Assembly (NCBI RefSeq): GCF_024198215.1
Contig: NZ_JAKCFA010000030.1
Span: 1-64,000, forward strand
Direction of reading: 5' to 3'
Length of the DNA: 64,000 nucleotides
Origin: Myxococcus qinghaiensis
GTDB taxonomy: Bacteria > Myxococcota > Myxococcia > Myxococcales > Myxococcaceae
The notes beneath the pieces were generated by a model. It was not told the DNA's origin and made no database searches. It worked only from the letters and a program-made list of their open reading frames with translations. Positions 53,148 to 60,744 of the stretch are shown piece by piece. Every line of letters begins with the position of its first letter. The stretch's first letter is position 1. The position numbers and the translations under genes were made by a program.

Positions 53148-54314
53148 ATGCACCGCCGTCACTTCCTGCGATTCTCCGCCCTGGGGGGCAGCACGCTGGC
53201 CCTGGGGAGCCTCGGCTTCTGGCGCAACGTGTACGCCGCGCCGGCCACGCCGGGCTCGGTCGCCGGGCCCTACGGACCGCTGGCGGACAGTCCGGATGCG
53301 CAGGGGCTCCGGCTGCCGCGAGGCTTCACGTCCCGCGTCATCGCTCGTAGCGGTGACGTGGTGCCGGGGACGGATTACGCGTGGCACATGGCCCCGGATG
53401 GTGGCGCCTGTTTCGCGCAGCCGGACGGCGGTTGGATTTACGCGTGCAACAGCGAGACGACACCGGACGGTGGCGTGTCCTCGGTGCGCTTCGACGCGAA
53501 GGGGAACATCACCGGCGCGTGGCGCATCCTCTCCGGCACGCACGTCAACTGCGCGGGAGGCCCCACGCCGTGGGGGACGTGGCTGTCCTGCGAGGAGCAT
53601 CCGCGGGGGCTCGTCTGGGAGTGTGAGCCGTCGCGGCCGGGACAGGGCGTCGCGCGGCCCGCGCTGGGAGCGTTCACGCACGAGGCGGTGGCCGTGGACC
53701 CGACGGGCCGGCGGCTGTACCTCACGGAGGACACGCCCACGGGCCGCTTCTATCGCTTCACTTCGGCGAAGTGGCCCTCGCTCGAGGAGGGCACGCTGGA
53801 GGCGGCTCGGGTGACGGGGGACCCTCGCACGGGCGTGAAGGTGCAGTGGGTGCCGGTGTCGCCGCAGGCTCCGGCCGCGATGCAGGCGGCGGGGCGGGAG
53901 ACCACCGCGTTCCCCGGGGGCGAGGGCTGCTGGTACGACGGCGGCGTGGTGTACTTCACCACGAAGCACGACAACCGCGTGTGGGCGCTCACGCCGCTGA
54001 CGGGCCGGCTGGAGGTGCTCTACGACGCGGCCACGTATCCGAACGCGCCCCTGCGCGGCGTGGACAACGTCACCGTGTCGCAGGCACGTGAGCTGTTCAT
54101 CTGCGAGGACGGGGATGACCTGCAGCTGTGCCTGCTGACGCAGGACAAGAAGGTGACGCCGTTCCTCCAGGTGATGGGGCACGCGGGCTCGGAGCTGGCG
54201 GGCGCGGCGTTCAGCCCGGATGGCAAGCGGCTCTACTTCAGCTCCCAGCGCGGCTCCGACAGGCGAGGCGTCACGTACGAAGTGAAGGGCCCCTTCCGCA
54301 CCCGGCGCGGCTAG
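53148..54314 (+). CDS. PhoX-family (DUF839) exported protein
   Basis: This 388-residue protein starts with a twin-arginine signal (RRHFLRFSALGGSTLALGS, processed near VYAAPA). It is followed by a propeller rich in Gly and Trp: AWHMAPDGGACF, WGTWLSCEEHPRGLVWECEP, FTHEAVAVDPTGRRLYLTED and ISSVRFDAKG-type repeats. The family includes PhoX alkaline phosphatases with Ca/Fe centres; the acidic metal-binding residues (EE in SCEEHP, ED in LTED) are seen. Phosphatase activity is plausible but unproven. It begins 100 bp after the beta-propeller lipoprotein on the same strand. Confidence 0.85.
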   Translation: MHRRHFLRFSALGGSTLALGSLGFWRNVYAAPATPGSVAGPYGPLADSPDAQGLRLPRGFTSRVIARSGDVVPGTDYAWHMAPDGGACFAQPDGGWIYACNSETTPDGGVSSVRFDAKGNITGAWRILSGTHVNCAGGPTPWGTWLSCEEHPRGLVWECEPSRPGQGVARPALGAFTHEAVAVDPTGRRLYLTEDTPTGRFYRFTSAKWPSLEEGTLEAARVTGDPRTGVKVQWVPVSPQAPAAMQAAGRETTAFPGGEGCWYDGGVVYFTTKHDNRVWALTPLTGRLEVLYDAATYPNAPLRGVDNVTVSQARELFICEDGDDLQLCLLTQDKKVTPFLQVMGHAGSELAGAAFSPDGKRLYFSSQRGSDRRGVTYEVKGPFRTRRG

Positions 54315-54362
54315 GGACGGTTCGCAACCAGGCATCAGCGCTTCGTCGAAACCATCAACACG

Positions 54363-55118
54363 TCAAGGCGCTGCACGTCCGCCAATCTCCGGGAACCGCT
54401 CATAGGCCCACAGGAGCGCGTCCAGGTGGGCGGGGTTGTCCAGGTCGAGTGGCGCATCCGTGAGCTGCACGACCCATCCGCCCGATGCCGTGCGCCGCGC
54501 CCGTGAAAGCAGCTCCGCATCCCGGGCCGGGTCCGGGAACCCGATGGCCCGTGCGGCAGCGGCAGACCAATAGTTCAGCCACCCGAGGAACCAGGGAATC
54601 TCAGGCGCGGGGATTTTTTCTGGCAGGTTGAGCATGGCGAGTCCACGGGGTGAACACTCGGGCCCATGAGGCGATCGGCGAAACTGCTGCGCGACTTCCG
54701 AGCCGTAACCATACGGCGACGCATGCCCCCAGAACGAGCGCGCCCCCTCCGCCACGCCCTCAAGCAAGGCAGCCGCTGCCGCGCTCACGGGCTCGTCCAG
54801 TGGCAGTTCTGCATGCACTTCAGACAGGGACTGGCCGCCTGGGCTGAGGAGTCCAGGTCTTCCTCTCCCGTTGACCGTCACGGGGTAACGCTCGTCCCCG
54901 TTGCACAGAAGAGGGAATCTTCCGTCCTGTGTCCTTTCCATGAGCCACGCATCGCGCCGCGGCAATGCGATGGGGCGCCCTCCTTTGCCTACTTCCCACT
55001 CCAGACGCAGGCCGGAGAGCGCCTTTTCCATCCCATGGACGACAGCGAGCGTGCGGCCATCATTGGCTGCGAGCGCAGGCGCGTAGACAATGAGGGTGAG
55101 GGCCTTACGTTTGGTCAT
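54363..55118 (-). CDS. DUF5953-like protein, probable immunity protein
   Basis: This 251-residue soluble protein starts at the ATG overlapping the upstream gene's stop (ATGA). It begins MTKRKALTLIVYAPALAA and contains GRTLAVVHGMEKAL, LLCNGDERYPVTVNGRGRPG and a C-terminal WVVQLTDAPLDLDNPAHLDA. I recall this as DUF5953, a myxobacterial family found beside nuclease-like toxins, but this is from memory. Coupling to the nuclease-like gene suggests an immunity protein; function is otherwise unknown. Confidence 0.65.
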   Translation of the reverse strand: MTKRKALTLIVYAPALAANDGRTLAVVHGMEKALSGLRLEWEVGKGGRPIALPRRDAWLMERTQDGRFPLLCNGDERYPVTVNGRGRPGLLSPGGQSLSEVHAELPLDEPVSAAAAALLEGVAEGARSFWGHASPYGYGSEVAQQFRRSPHGPECSPRGLAMLNLPEKIPAPEIPWFLGWLNYWSAAAARAIGFPDPARDAELLSRARRTASGGWVVQLTDAPLDLDNPAHLDALLWAYERFPEIGGRAAP

Positions 55119-56021
55119 CGCTTGCACCCCGTGACGACGACATTCAGTGTGAAATCCGCTTCGATCAGCGCGTCTTTGTGCGCTTGGGTGCTCACCCCAA
55201 TGACGAAGTCATATCCACATGCCGCCGCGGCAGTTCGCTCCCCTTGTATTTGCTCCAATTCCCTCTCAACTTCCCGCCTCCGGATGAAGTCAGGATATGT
55301 GTCAAATCGATGGGTCTTGATCTCCCAGAGCACGCGCGCGCCGACTTGCAGAGCATCGAAGCGCTCACCGCCCACGAAGACGTCCATGCCGGGGTAACGG
55401 TTGGGCGGAAACCTATCGGCGCACTCGTTATGCGGGACATCTTCGCCCGCGTGACGCACCGGGATGGGCTCGCACGACGGACGGCGCGGCCTGGTTTCTG
55501 GCAGTGGGGGGGAAGATGTCTCCGGTGCTCGACCCCTTTGCCATGGGCGCCTGGTTCGCTAACGGCTCCTTCGCCGGCTGCGTTTGAATCTTGGGCTTCG
55601 CGCGCTCGCGGGAGGCGTTCCGTTGATAGGCATCAATCCCCTCTTGGATCGCGGCGGCAACCATCACCGTGCCAACAACAACCACGGCACCGACAACGAG
55701 CTCCGGTGCTAAAAAGATGCAGAGCCCCACGCCCAAGGTAGCCGCACCCGCATAGGCAACAGCGCATCTTCCGGTGACATCGCGAAACCGGACCCTGTCG
55801 TGTTCGAGAGCGTGAAAGCACCGCTCCGCCAGGACAGGCCATTCGTTGGACGCCTCCCGCACCACACAATGTCCGTCATCCGTCCAGGGGTACTGCGCCG
55901 CCCGCTGAAGATTGGCGAATCGCGGATTCGGAGCCTCCAACACTCCGCGGCTCGACTCTGCCGTTGCACAGGCCGAGAGCAGAAGCAGGAGCACGAGTGC
56001 GCAGGAAGTTCGGGAACACAT
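55115..56021 (-). pseudogene. Frameshifted lipoprotein with C-terminal nuclease-like domain (DUF6310-like)
   Basis: The gene starts at the ATG at 56021 after AAGGA. It has a lipoprotein signal (lipobox LSAC), a Cys-rich domain with a membrane-like stretch (VVGAVVVVGTVMVAAA) and, C-terminally, FDALQVGARVLWEIKTHRF, whose D and ExK resemble a PD-(D/E)XK nuclease. The reading frame breaks in a run of seven G (plus strand 55506-55512): with six G the frames join smoothly as GDIFPPLPETRPRRPSCEPI, a 301-residue protein. As read, the first frame runs out at 55428 after the domain is lost. It may be a real null mutation, a phase-variable tract or a sequencing error. I recall this as DUF6310. Confidence 0.7.
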
Positions 56022-56321
56022 GGCCACGTCCTTTCAAGCAAGCAAGGTGCTGCGGGGTCAAGGCCGTGGGGGTTCTCAGCTAGAGCGCCGACCAGGTTAT
56101 GTCACGCCGCGCACTGGTAACGATGGCCTTGGTCGCGGCCACCACCCGCCGGGCAGCACCACGGCTCCGAGGTGGCGTTTGGCGCGCGTGGCGTCCACAG
56201 CCGTTTGCCCGAATAGGGGCGGCTCCACCCGTGCTTTCGGCGCCCGCCTGTCGAATGGTGACCGGGCTCGCGAGCGTTCCCCTGGAAACCGCCCCCTCCG
56301 AAGACATACCTTCCGGGGGCA

Positions 56322-57236
56322 ATGGGCGTTCCTCCCTCACAGCTCGGGCTGTTCGACACGGTGCGGACCGAACGGCCCGCGTCGACGTCCCAGTCCGAGC
56401 GCGCGCCGGAACCCGCTTCCGAGCCCCACTTCGCCGAGTACGCTCCCGCGCCTCGCTTCGCCGAGGATGACGCGACGACCACCGAGCCGCGCCTCTCCGC
56501 GCACGACGAGCCCGCCTCCGAGCGCCGTCTGCCCGAGCGTGAAGAAGCGCTGCTCCAGGCCGCGAGCCTCGCCCGCCGTCTGGCCGTGGAGCTCGGCGCC
56601 CCCGTCCACCTGCGGCTCACGGACAACCGCGCCACCCTGGTCAGCTTCCGCCGCGTCGCCCAGGGCCTGCGGCTGCGCGTGCACCACCTCTTCCTCGAAG
56701 CCCCTGACGACATCGTGCGCGCCATCGCCCGCTATGCCGTCCGGTCCGACGCGAGCGCCGGCACCCTGCTCGAAGCCTACGCTCACGAGCACCAGGGCCT
56801 CGTGCGCCGCGAGCGCCGGCCCGGCAAGGCCCTGCGCACCCGGGGCCGCTGCTTCGACCTGCGCGCCGTGCAGTCGCGCCTCAACGCGGAATGGTTCGAC
56901 GGCCGCGTGGGCGTGGACATCGGCTGGGCGCGGCGGCCCACCAAGGGACGGCGGCGCTCCATCCACCTGGGCGGCTACGACGCGCGACTGCGGGAGATTC
57001 GCATCCACCCCGCGCTGGACCGCCCCCACGTCCCCGCCTTCGTCGTGGACTACCTCGTCTTCCACTCCATGCTGCACGCCGACCTCCACGAAGAGGGCGG
57101 CTCCGGCCTCGATGGCGAGGGGCGCTGCGCCCCGGGCCACTCGCCCGCGTTCCTGGAGCGTGAAGACACCTTTCCGCTGCGAGACACCGCCCAACGCTGG
57201 CTGCAGGACAACCACACCTCCCTGCTGCGCGGCTGA
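56322..57236 (+). CDS. SprT-like protein with altered HExxH motif
   Basis: This 304-residue protein has a low-complexity N terminus (Pro/Glu/Ala-rich, about 1-85) followed by a SprT/YgjP-like domain. It shows LNAEWFDGRVGVDIGWARRP, REIRIHPALDRPHVPAF and FHSMLHADLHEEG. The metal motif reads HSMLH (H248-H252): both zinc His are kept, but Ser249 replaces the catalytic Glu. A late His in APGHSPAF may be the third ligand. It may bind zinc without protease activity. Function is unknown. Confidence 0.75.
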   Translation: MGVPPSQLGLFDTVRTERPASTSQSERAPEPASEPHFAEYAPAPRFAEDDATTTEPRLSAHDEPASERRLPEREEALLQAASLARRLAVELGAPVHLRLTDNRATLVSFRRVAQGLRLRVHHLFLEAPDDIVRAIARYAVRSDASAGTLLEAYAHEHQGLVRRERRPGKALRTRGRCFDLRAVQSRLNAEWFDGRVGVDIGWARRPTKGRRRSIHLGGYDARLREIRIHPALDRPHVPAFVVDYLVFHSMLHADLHEEGGSGLDGEGRCAPGHSPAFLEREDTFPLRDTAQRWLQDNHTSLLRG

Positions 57237-57339
57237 GCGTCGTCCCGGCTTCATACGCGCGAGCACTCCGTGCGGTTGTCCCCGCTCCATGAAACGAGCG
57301 ATGGCGGCGACACAGCGGAGCACTGCATGCTCCACGGCC

Positions 57340-57741
57340 ATGCGCTACTTCAGCGTGGACGAAGCCAACCGCCTGGTGCCGCTGCTCAGCCGCACCTTCG
57401 AGCACATCCGCCCTTGGGTGGAGCGCGTGCAGCAACTCGTGGAGACCCTCGGTACCCCCGAGGGCAAGGCCCTGTCGAACCAGGAGTCGCTGCGCGAGGA
57501 GCGCGACGCCCTGCTCGAGAAGGTCCGCATGGAGCTGCACCACTTCCACGAGATGGGCCTGGAAATCAAAGGCGCGCAGGGGCTCGTCGACTTCCGAGCC
57601 CACCGCGGGGACGAGCCCGTCTATCTGTGCTGGCGCATCGGAGAAGCCGCCGTCTCGCACTGGCACGGGATGTACGACGGCTTCTCGGGGCGACGTCCCA
57701 TCGACAGTCCGGAAGAGTTCGCCCCCACCTACCTCAGCTGA
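57340..57741 (+). CDS. DUF2203 family protein
   Basis: This 133-residue soluble protein starts MRYFSVDEANRLVPLLSRTF, the DUF2203 signature. It has a helical middle (SLREERDALLEKVRMELHHF) and ends with GAQGLVDFRAHRGDEPVYLC and WHGMYDGFSGRRPI. The family is widespread but without a known function. It lies 103 bp after the SprT-like gene on the same strand and convergent with the coiled-coil gene. Confidence 0.85.
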   Translation: MRYFSVDEANRLVPLLSRTFEHIRPWVERVQQLVETLGTPEGKALSNQESLREERDALLEKVRMELHHFHEMGLEIKGAQGLVDFRAHRGDEPVYLCWRIGEAAVSHWHGMYDGFSGRRPIDSPEEFAPTYLS

Positions 57742-57765
57742 AGTCGCACGCCACCACCGCGCGCT

Positions 57766-58371
57766 TCAACCTCCGGTGAAGCTCTTCTGGAGCAGCGCCA
57801 GCTTGTTGCGCGCGGACAACAACTGCTGGCGCAGCGAGTCCGCCTGCCGGGCGATATCGTTGAACTCGCTCTGCTCGGCCGCCTGGGAGAGCGACTGCGC
57901 CTCGTCGGCCACCTCCGACATCCGGTCCTGGAGCGACTGGAATGTCACGCCCAGCGCGGCCTGCTCCTCCGGTGTCTTCGCGCTCTGGCGCTGGGCGGCG
58001 AACTCCTGCATCCGCACGTTCAGCTCGGCGGCGCTCTGTCCCAGCGCGCCGTAGCGCACGAGCAGGTCCTTGAAAATCTCGGTGCGCGCCTGGAGCTCCT
58101 GCGCGCGCACGTGCACGGCCTCGGCCTGGGCCTGCTGCCTGTCACGCACCTGGGAGATGGCCCCTACCAGCGCGGAGACACGGGCGCGGAGCTGCTCGTC
58201 CATGTCGGCCAGGGCCTTCAGGGTGGAAGAGGCGCGCTCCAGGTGCTTCTCCGCCTGGAGGGGGGCGTCCTGGAGTTGTTGCGCCAGGGCCTCGAAGCGC
58301 TCCAGTCCCTCGTCGAGGGAGCGGGCGGCCTCAACCAGCGCGGAGTCCTGCGGTTTGTCTCGCTTGCTCAT
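57766..58371 (-). CDS. Predicted coiled-coil protein
   Basis: This 201-residue protein is almost wholly helical with heptad character, rich in Gln, Ala and Glu (for example SLDEGLERFEALAQQLQDAP, EQLRARVSALVGAISQVRDR and QADSLRQQLLSARNKLALLQ). It has no signal peptide or membrane segment. The start at 58371 (MSKRDKPQ) is chosen because the sequence upstream in frame is Pro/Arg-rich and not helical. A structural or scaffold role is possible; no family is recognised. Confidence 0.75.
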   Translation of the reverse strand: MSKRDKPQDSALVEAARSLDEGLERFEALAQQLQDAPLQAEKHLERASSTLKALADMDEQLRARVSALVGAISQVRDRQQAQAEAVHVRAQELQARTEIFKDLLVRYGALGQSAAELNVRMQEFAAQRQSAKTPEEQAALGVTFQSLQDRMSEVADEAQSLSQAAEQSEFNDIARQADSLRQQLLSARNKLALLQKSFTGG

Positions 58372-58568
58372 GGGCAGGCGGGAACATGGCACGCGCGAGG
58401 GGTCGACGGGGCGAGGACTTCGCGGGCGCCACCTCCAAGGCCCGCCTGCCCTCCTGCCCGCCGGGCCCGGCCATGGGCACGAGCGGCCTCTTTCCCACGC
58501 TCGCCAGCGACTCCCATCGTCCCCAACTTCCCGACATCCCATAGACCTGTCTGTCGCGAGGTTCACAC

Positions 58569-59495
58569 ATGCCCAGGGCCCACTCCCTCTCCGTGCTCGT
58601 CACAGGTGCCACCGGCAACCAGGGCGGCGCCGTGGCACGCCACCTCCTCCACCGCGGGCACCGCGTCGTCGCCTATGTCCGCCAACCCGAGTCACCCGCC
58701 GCGCGCTCGCTGCAGTCGCTGGGCGCCGAGCTGGCCGTGGGTGACTTCGACGACGTGGACGCGCTCGCCCGGGCCGCGGAGAGCGTGGACGCGTTCTACG
58801 CCATGGCCACGCCCTTCGAGACAGGCGTGGAGGCGGAGATACGCCACGGCATGAACCAGGTGGACGCCGCGCGGCTCGCGGAGGTGAAGCACTTCGTCTA
58901 CACCTCGGTGGCGGGCGCGGACCGGCTGACGGGCATCCCCCACTTCGACAGCAAGCACCGGGTGGAGCTGCACGTGCGCCGCAGCGGCCTGCCCTTCACC
59001 ATCCTCGGGCCCACCTTCTTCATGGAGAACCTCACCAGCCCCATGTTCGAGGAGGGGCTGAGGGCAGGGGTGCTCGCCTTCGGGCTGCCCGCCTCGCGAG
59101 GGCTCCAGCTGGTGTCGATAAACGACCTGGCCGCCTTCGCGGTCAGGGTGCTGGAGGACGCGGAGCGCCACGAGGACCTGCGCATCGACGTGGCCTCGGA
59201 CGAGGTGACGGGCCAGCAGGCGGCGGGACTCCTGTCGATGGTGAGCGGTCATCGCATCCACTTCGAGCAACTCCCGCTGGACTTCATCCGCGAGCGCAGC
59301 GAGGACCTGGCCGCCATGTACGAGTGGCTGGACCGTGTGGGCTACCACGCGGACATCCTCACGCTGCGCCACAACTATCCGGACCTGCACTGGCACACCT
59401 TCGAGGACTGGGCGCGCAAGCAGGACTGGAGCGCGCTCACCTCTCCTGCCTGGCCGCACGCCGCCGCCGAGCCCACCCCGCCTGCCGGACAGTGA
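58569..59495 (+). CDS. NmrA-family NAD(P)-binding protein
   Basis: This 308-residue Rossmann-fold protein has VLVTGATGNQGGAVARHLL at the N terminus, the glycine motif of atypical short-chain dehydrogenases of the NmrA/HSCARG type. It then shows VGDFDDVDALARAAESVDAF, HFVYTSVAGAD and FDSKHRVELHVRRSGLPFTI with the catalytic-type Lys. The full Tyr-x-x-x-Lys motif is not present, consistent with a redox-sensing rather than catalytic role. It stands alone. Confidence 0.9.
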   Translation: MPRAHSLSVLVTGATGNQGGAVARHLLHRGHRVVAYVRQPESPAARSLQSLGAELAVGDFDDVDALARAAESVDAFYAMATPFETGVEAEIRHGMNQVDAARLAEVKHFVYTSVAGADRLTGIPHFDSKHRVELHVRRSGLPFTILGPTFFMENLTSPMFEEGLRAGVLAFGLPASRGLQLVSINDLAAFAVRVLEDAERHEDLRIDVASDEVTGQQAAGLLSMVSGHRIHFEQLPLDFIRERSEDLAAMYEWLDRVGYHADILTLRHNYPDLHWHTFEDWARKQDWSALTSPAWPHAAAEPTPPAGQ

Positions 59496-59591
59496 GGCCC
59501 CGCGCCCCCTGGTGACGTTCCAGGGTGGCGCCGCTTCCGCCCGCACCACGCGACTTGCCGCTGCCTACCTTCGAACAGAAGGAGGCGTCTC

Positions 59592-60317
59592 ATGCGCGCG
59601 CTCGTGCCCGTCGCCACGCTGTTGCTGGCGGCAGGCTGTGTCACTGAATCGAATCTGAAACCCTCCCTGGACGCCCAGGTCCTCCAGGGAGACAAGGACA
59701 CCGCCGTCGCGAAAGGCGCGGGGGTGACGCTGGTGGCGGACGGCGCCGCGTGGAAGGGCAACCCCTCCAATCTGGAGCGCACCCTCACGCCCGTCTACGT
59801 CCGCCTGGAGAACCAGAGCGGCAGGACGCTGCGCATCCGCTACGAGGACTTCTCGCTCGTCGGCACCGAGTCGCGCTTCAGCTACTCCGCGCTGCCACCC
59901 TTCAGCCTGCGCCAGTCGATGGTGTCGTCCTCGTCGACGCAAGGGACGCTGGAGGGCACGGGCGGCTCGGGGCGCGGCTCCGTGTACATCGGCGCGGGGC
60001 CCGGCTGGCGCACCGGTTACGGCTGGGGCTACGGGCCGCGCGGCTGGGGCAGTCCCTTCTACCCGGGCTACGGCCCGTACTACCCGGGCCCCTACACGAC
60101 CTACCAATGCGAGGAGCCCCTGCCCACGCGGGACATGCTCCAGAAGGCGCTGCCCGAAGGCACGCTGGCGGACGGTGGCACCGTGCAGGGCTTCATCTAC
60201 TTCCAGGTCGTCACCGGCCGGGAGAACGGCGTCGTGCTCCGGGCCAACCCCGTGGACGCGAACAGCGGCGAGTCGCTGGGCACGCTCGACATCCCCTTCC
60301 AGGTGGGAAAGAGCTGA
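59592..60317 (+). CDS. Lipoprotein with Gly/Tyr-rich segment
   Basis: This 241-residue lipoprotein has lipobox LAAGC (Cys 16). The mature part has a strand-rich domain (VYVRLENQSGRTLRIRYEDF) and a Gly/Tyr/Pro-rich middle (about 135-170, GWGYGPRGWGSPFYPGYGP). A second strand-rich part ends TLDIPFQVG. It should sit in the envelope. I recognise no family. An AAGGAGG Shine-Dalgarno precedes the ATG. Confidence 0.8.
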   Translation: MRALVPVATLLLAAGCVTESNLKPSLDAQVLQGDKDTAVAKGAGVTLVADGAAWKGNPSNLERTLTPVYVRLENQSGRTLRIRYEDFSLVGTESRFSYSALPPFSLRQSMVSSSSTQGTLEGTGGSGRGSVYIGAGPGWRTGYGWGYGPRGWGSPFYPGYGPYYPGPYTTYQCEEPLPTRDMLQKALPEGTLADGGTVQGFIYFQVVTGRENGVVLRANPVDANSGESLGTLDIPFQVGKS

Positions 60318-60354
60318 GCGCCCGCGCCTTCGCCACCTCGGCGCGGGCCGCTCG

Positions 60355-60645
60355 TCAGTGGAGCAACATGTCGGCGCGAGAAGTCACGCGCCGGTGGCCG
60401 TTGAGCAGCGAGGTCTCCTCGGCCATGCCCAGCTCCCGGCGCACCTCCGAGCCACGCATGGGGAGGCCAAAGAGCGGCCCCAGCAGCACCAGGTCCAGGG
60501 ACGCGGCGACCAGGGGCCCCAATCCCAACAGCGCCACCGCGGCGCCCCGGGATGTCCCGGCACGCAGCCCACCCAACACCAGACAGGAGCCCGTCACGAT
60601 ACGCAGCCAACGTCCCGCTCGCGATGCCATGAAGCCGACGACCAT
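60355..60645 (-). CDS. Small membrane protein, DUF2892-like
   Basis: This 96-residue protein has two hydrophobic segments (IVTGSCLVLGGLRAG and ALLGLGPLVAASLDLVLLGPL) and a soluble tail (VRRELGMAEETSL). The size and layout resemble DUF2892 inner-membrane proteins, sometimes fused to rhodanese. The ATG at 60645 has GGGGAGG at good spacing; a GTG lies six bases before. Function unknown. Confidence 0.7.
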   Translation of the reverse strand: MVVGFMASRAGRWLRIVTGSCLVLGGLRAGTSRGAAVALLGLGPLVAASLDLVLLGPLFGLPMRGSEVRRELGMAEETSLLNGHRRVTSRADMLLH

Positions 60646-60744
60646 GCGCACCTCCCCAGGGCGAAGATGGACACGCTCCGGCGAGCGACCACGGGCCCGG
60701 CTTCTTTGTCCGGACGCAGGCCGAGCATCCGGGCAGGCGCCTCC

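Noticed and set aside
55912..57339. Plus-strand frame extending the DUF2203 gene upstream by over 470 codons
   Set aside because: It runs in a different frame through the SprT-like gene and is Pro/Arg/Ser-rich; DUF2203 proteins begin at the MRYFSVDEAN start.
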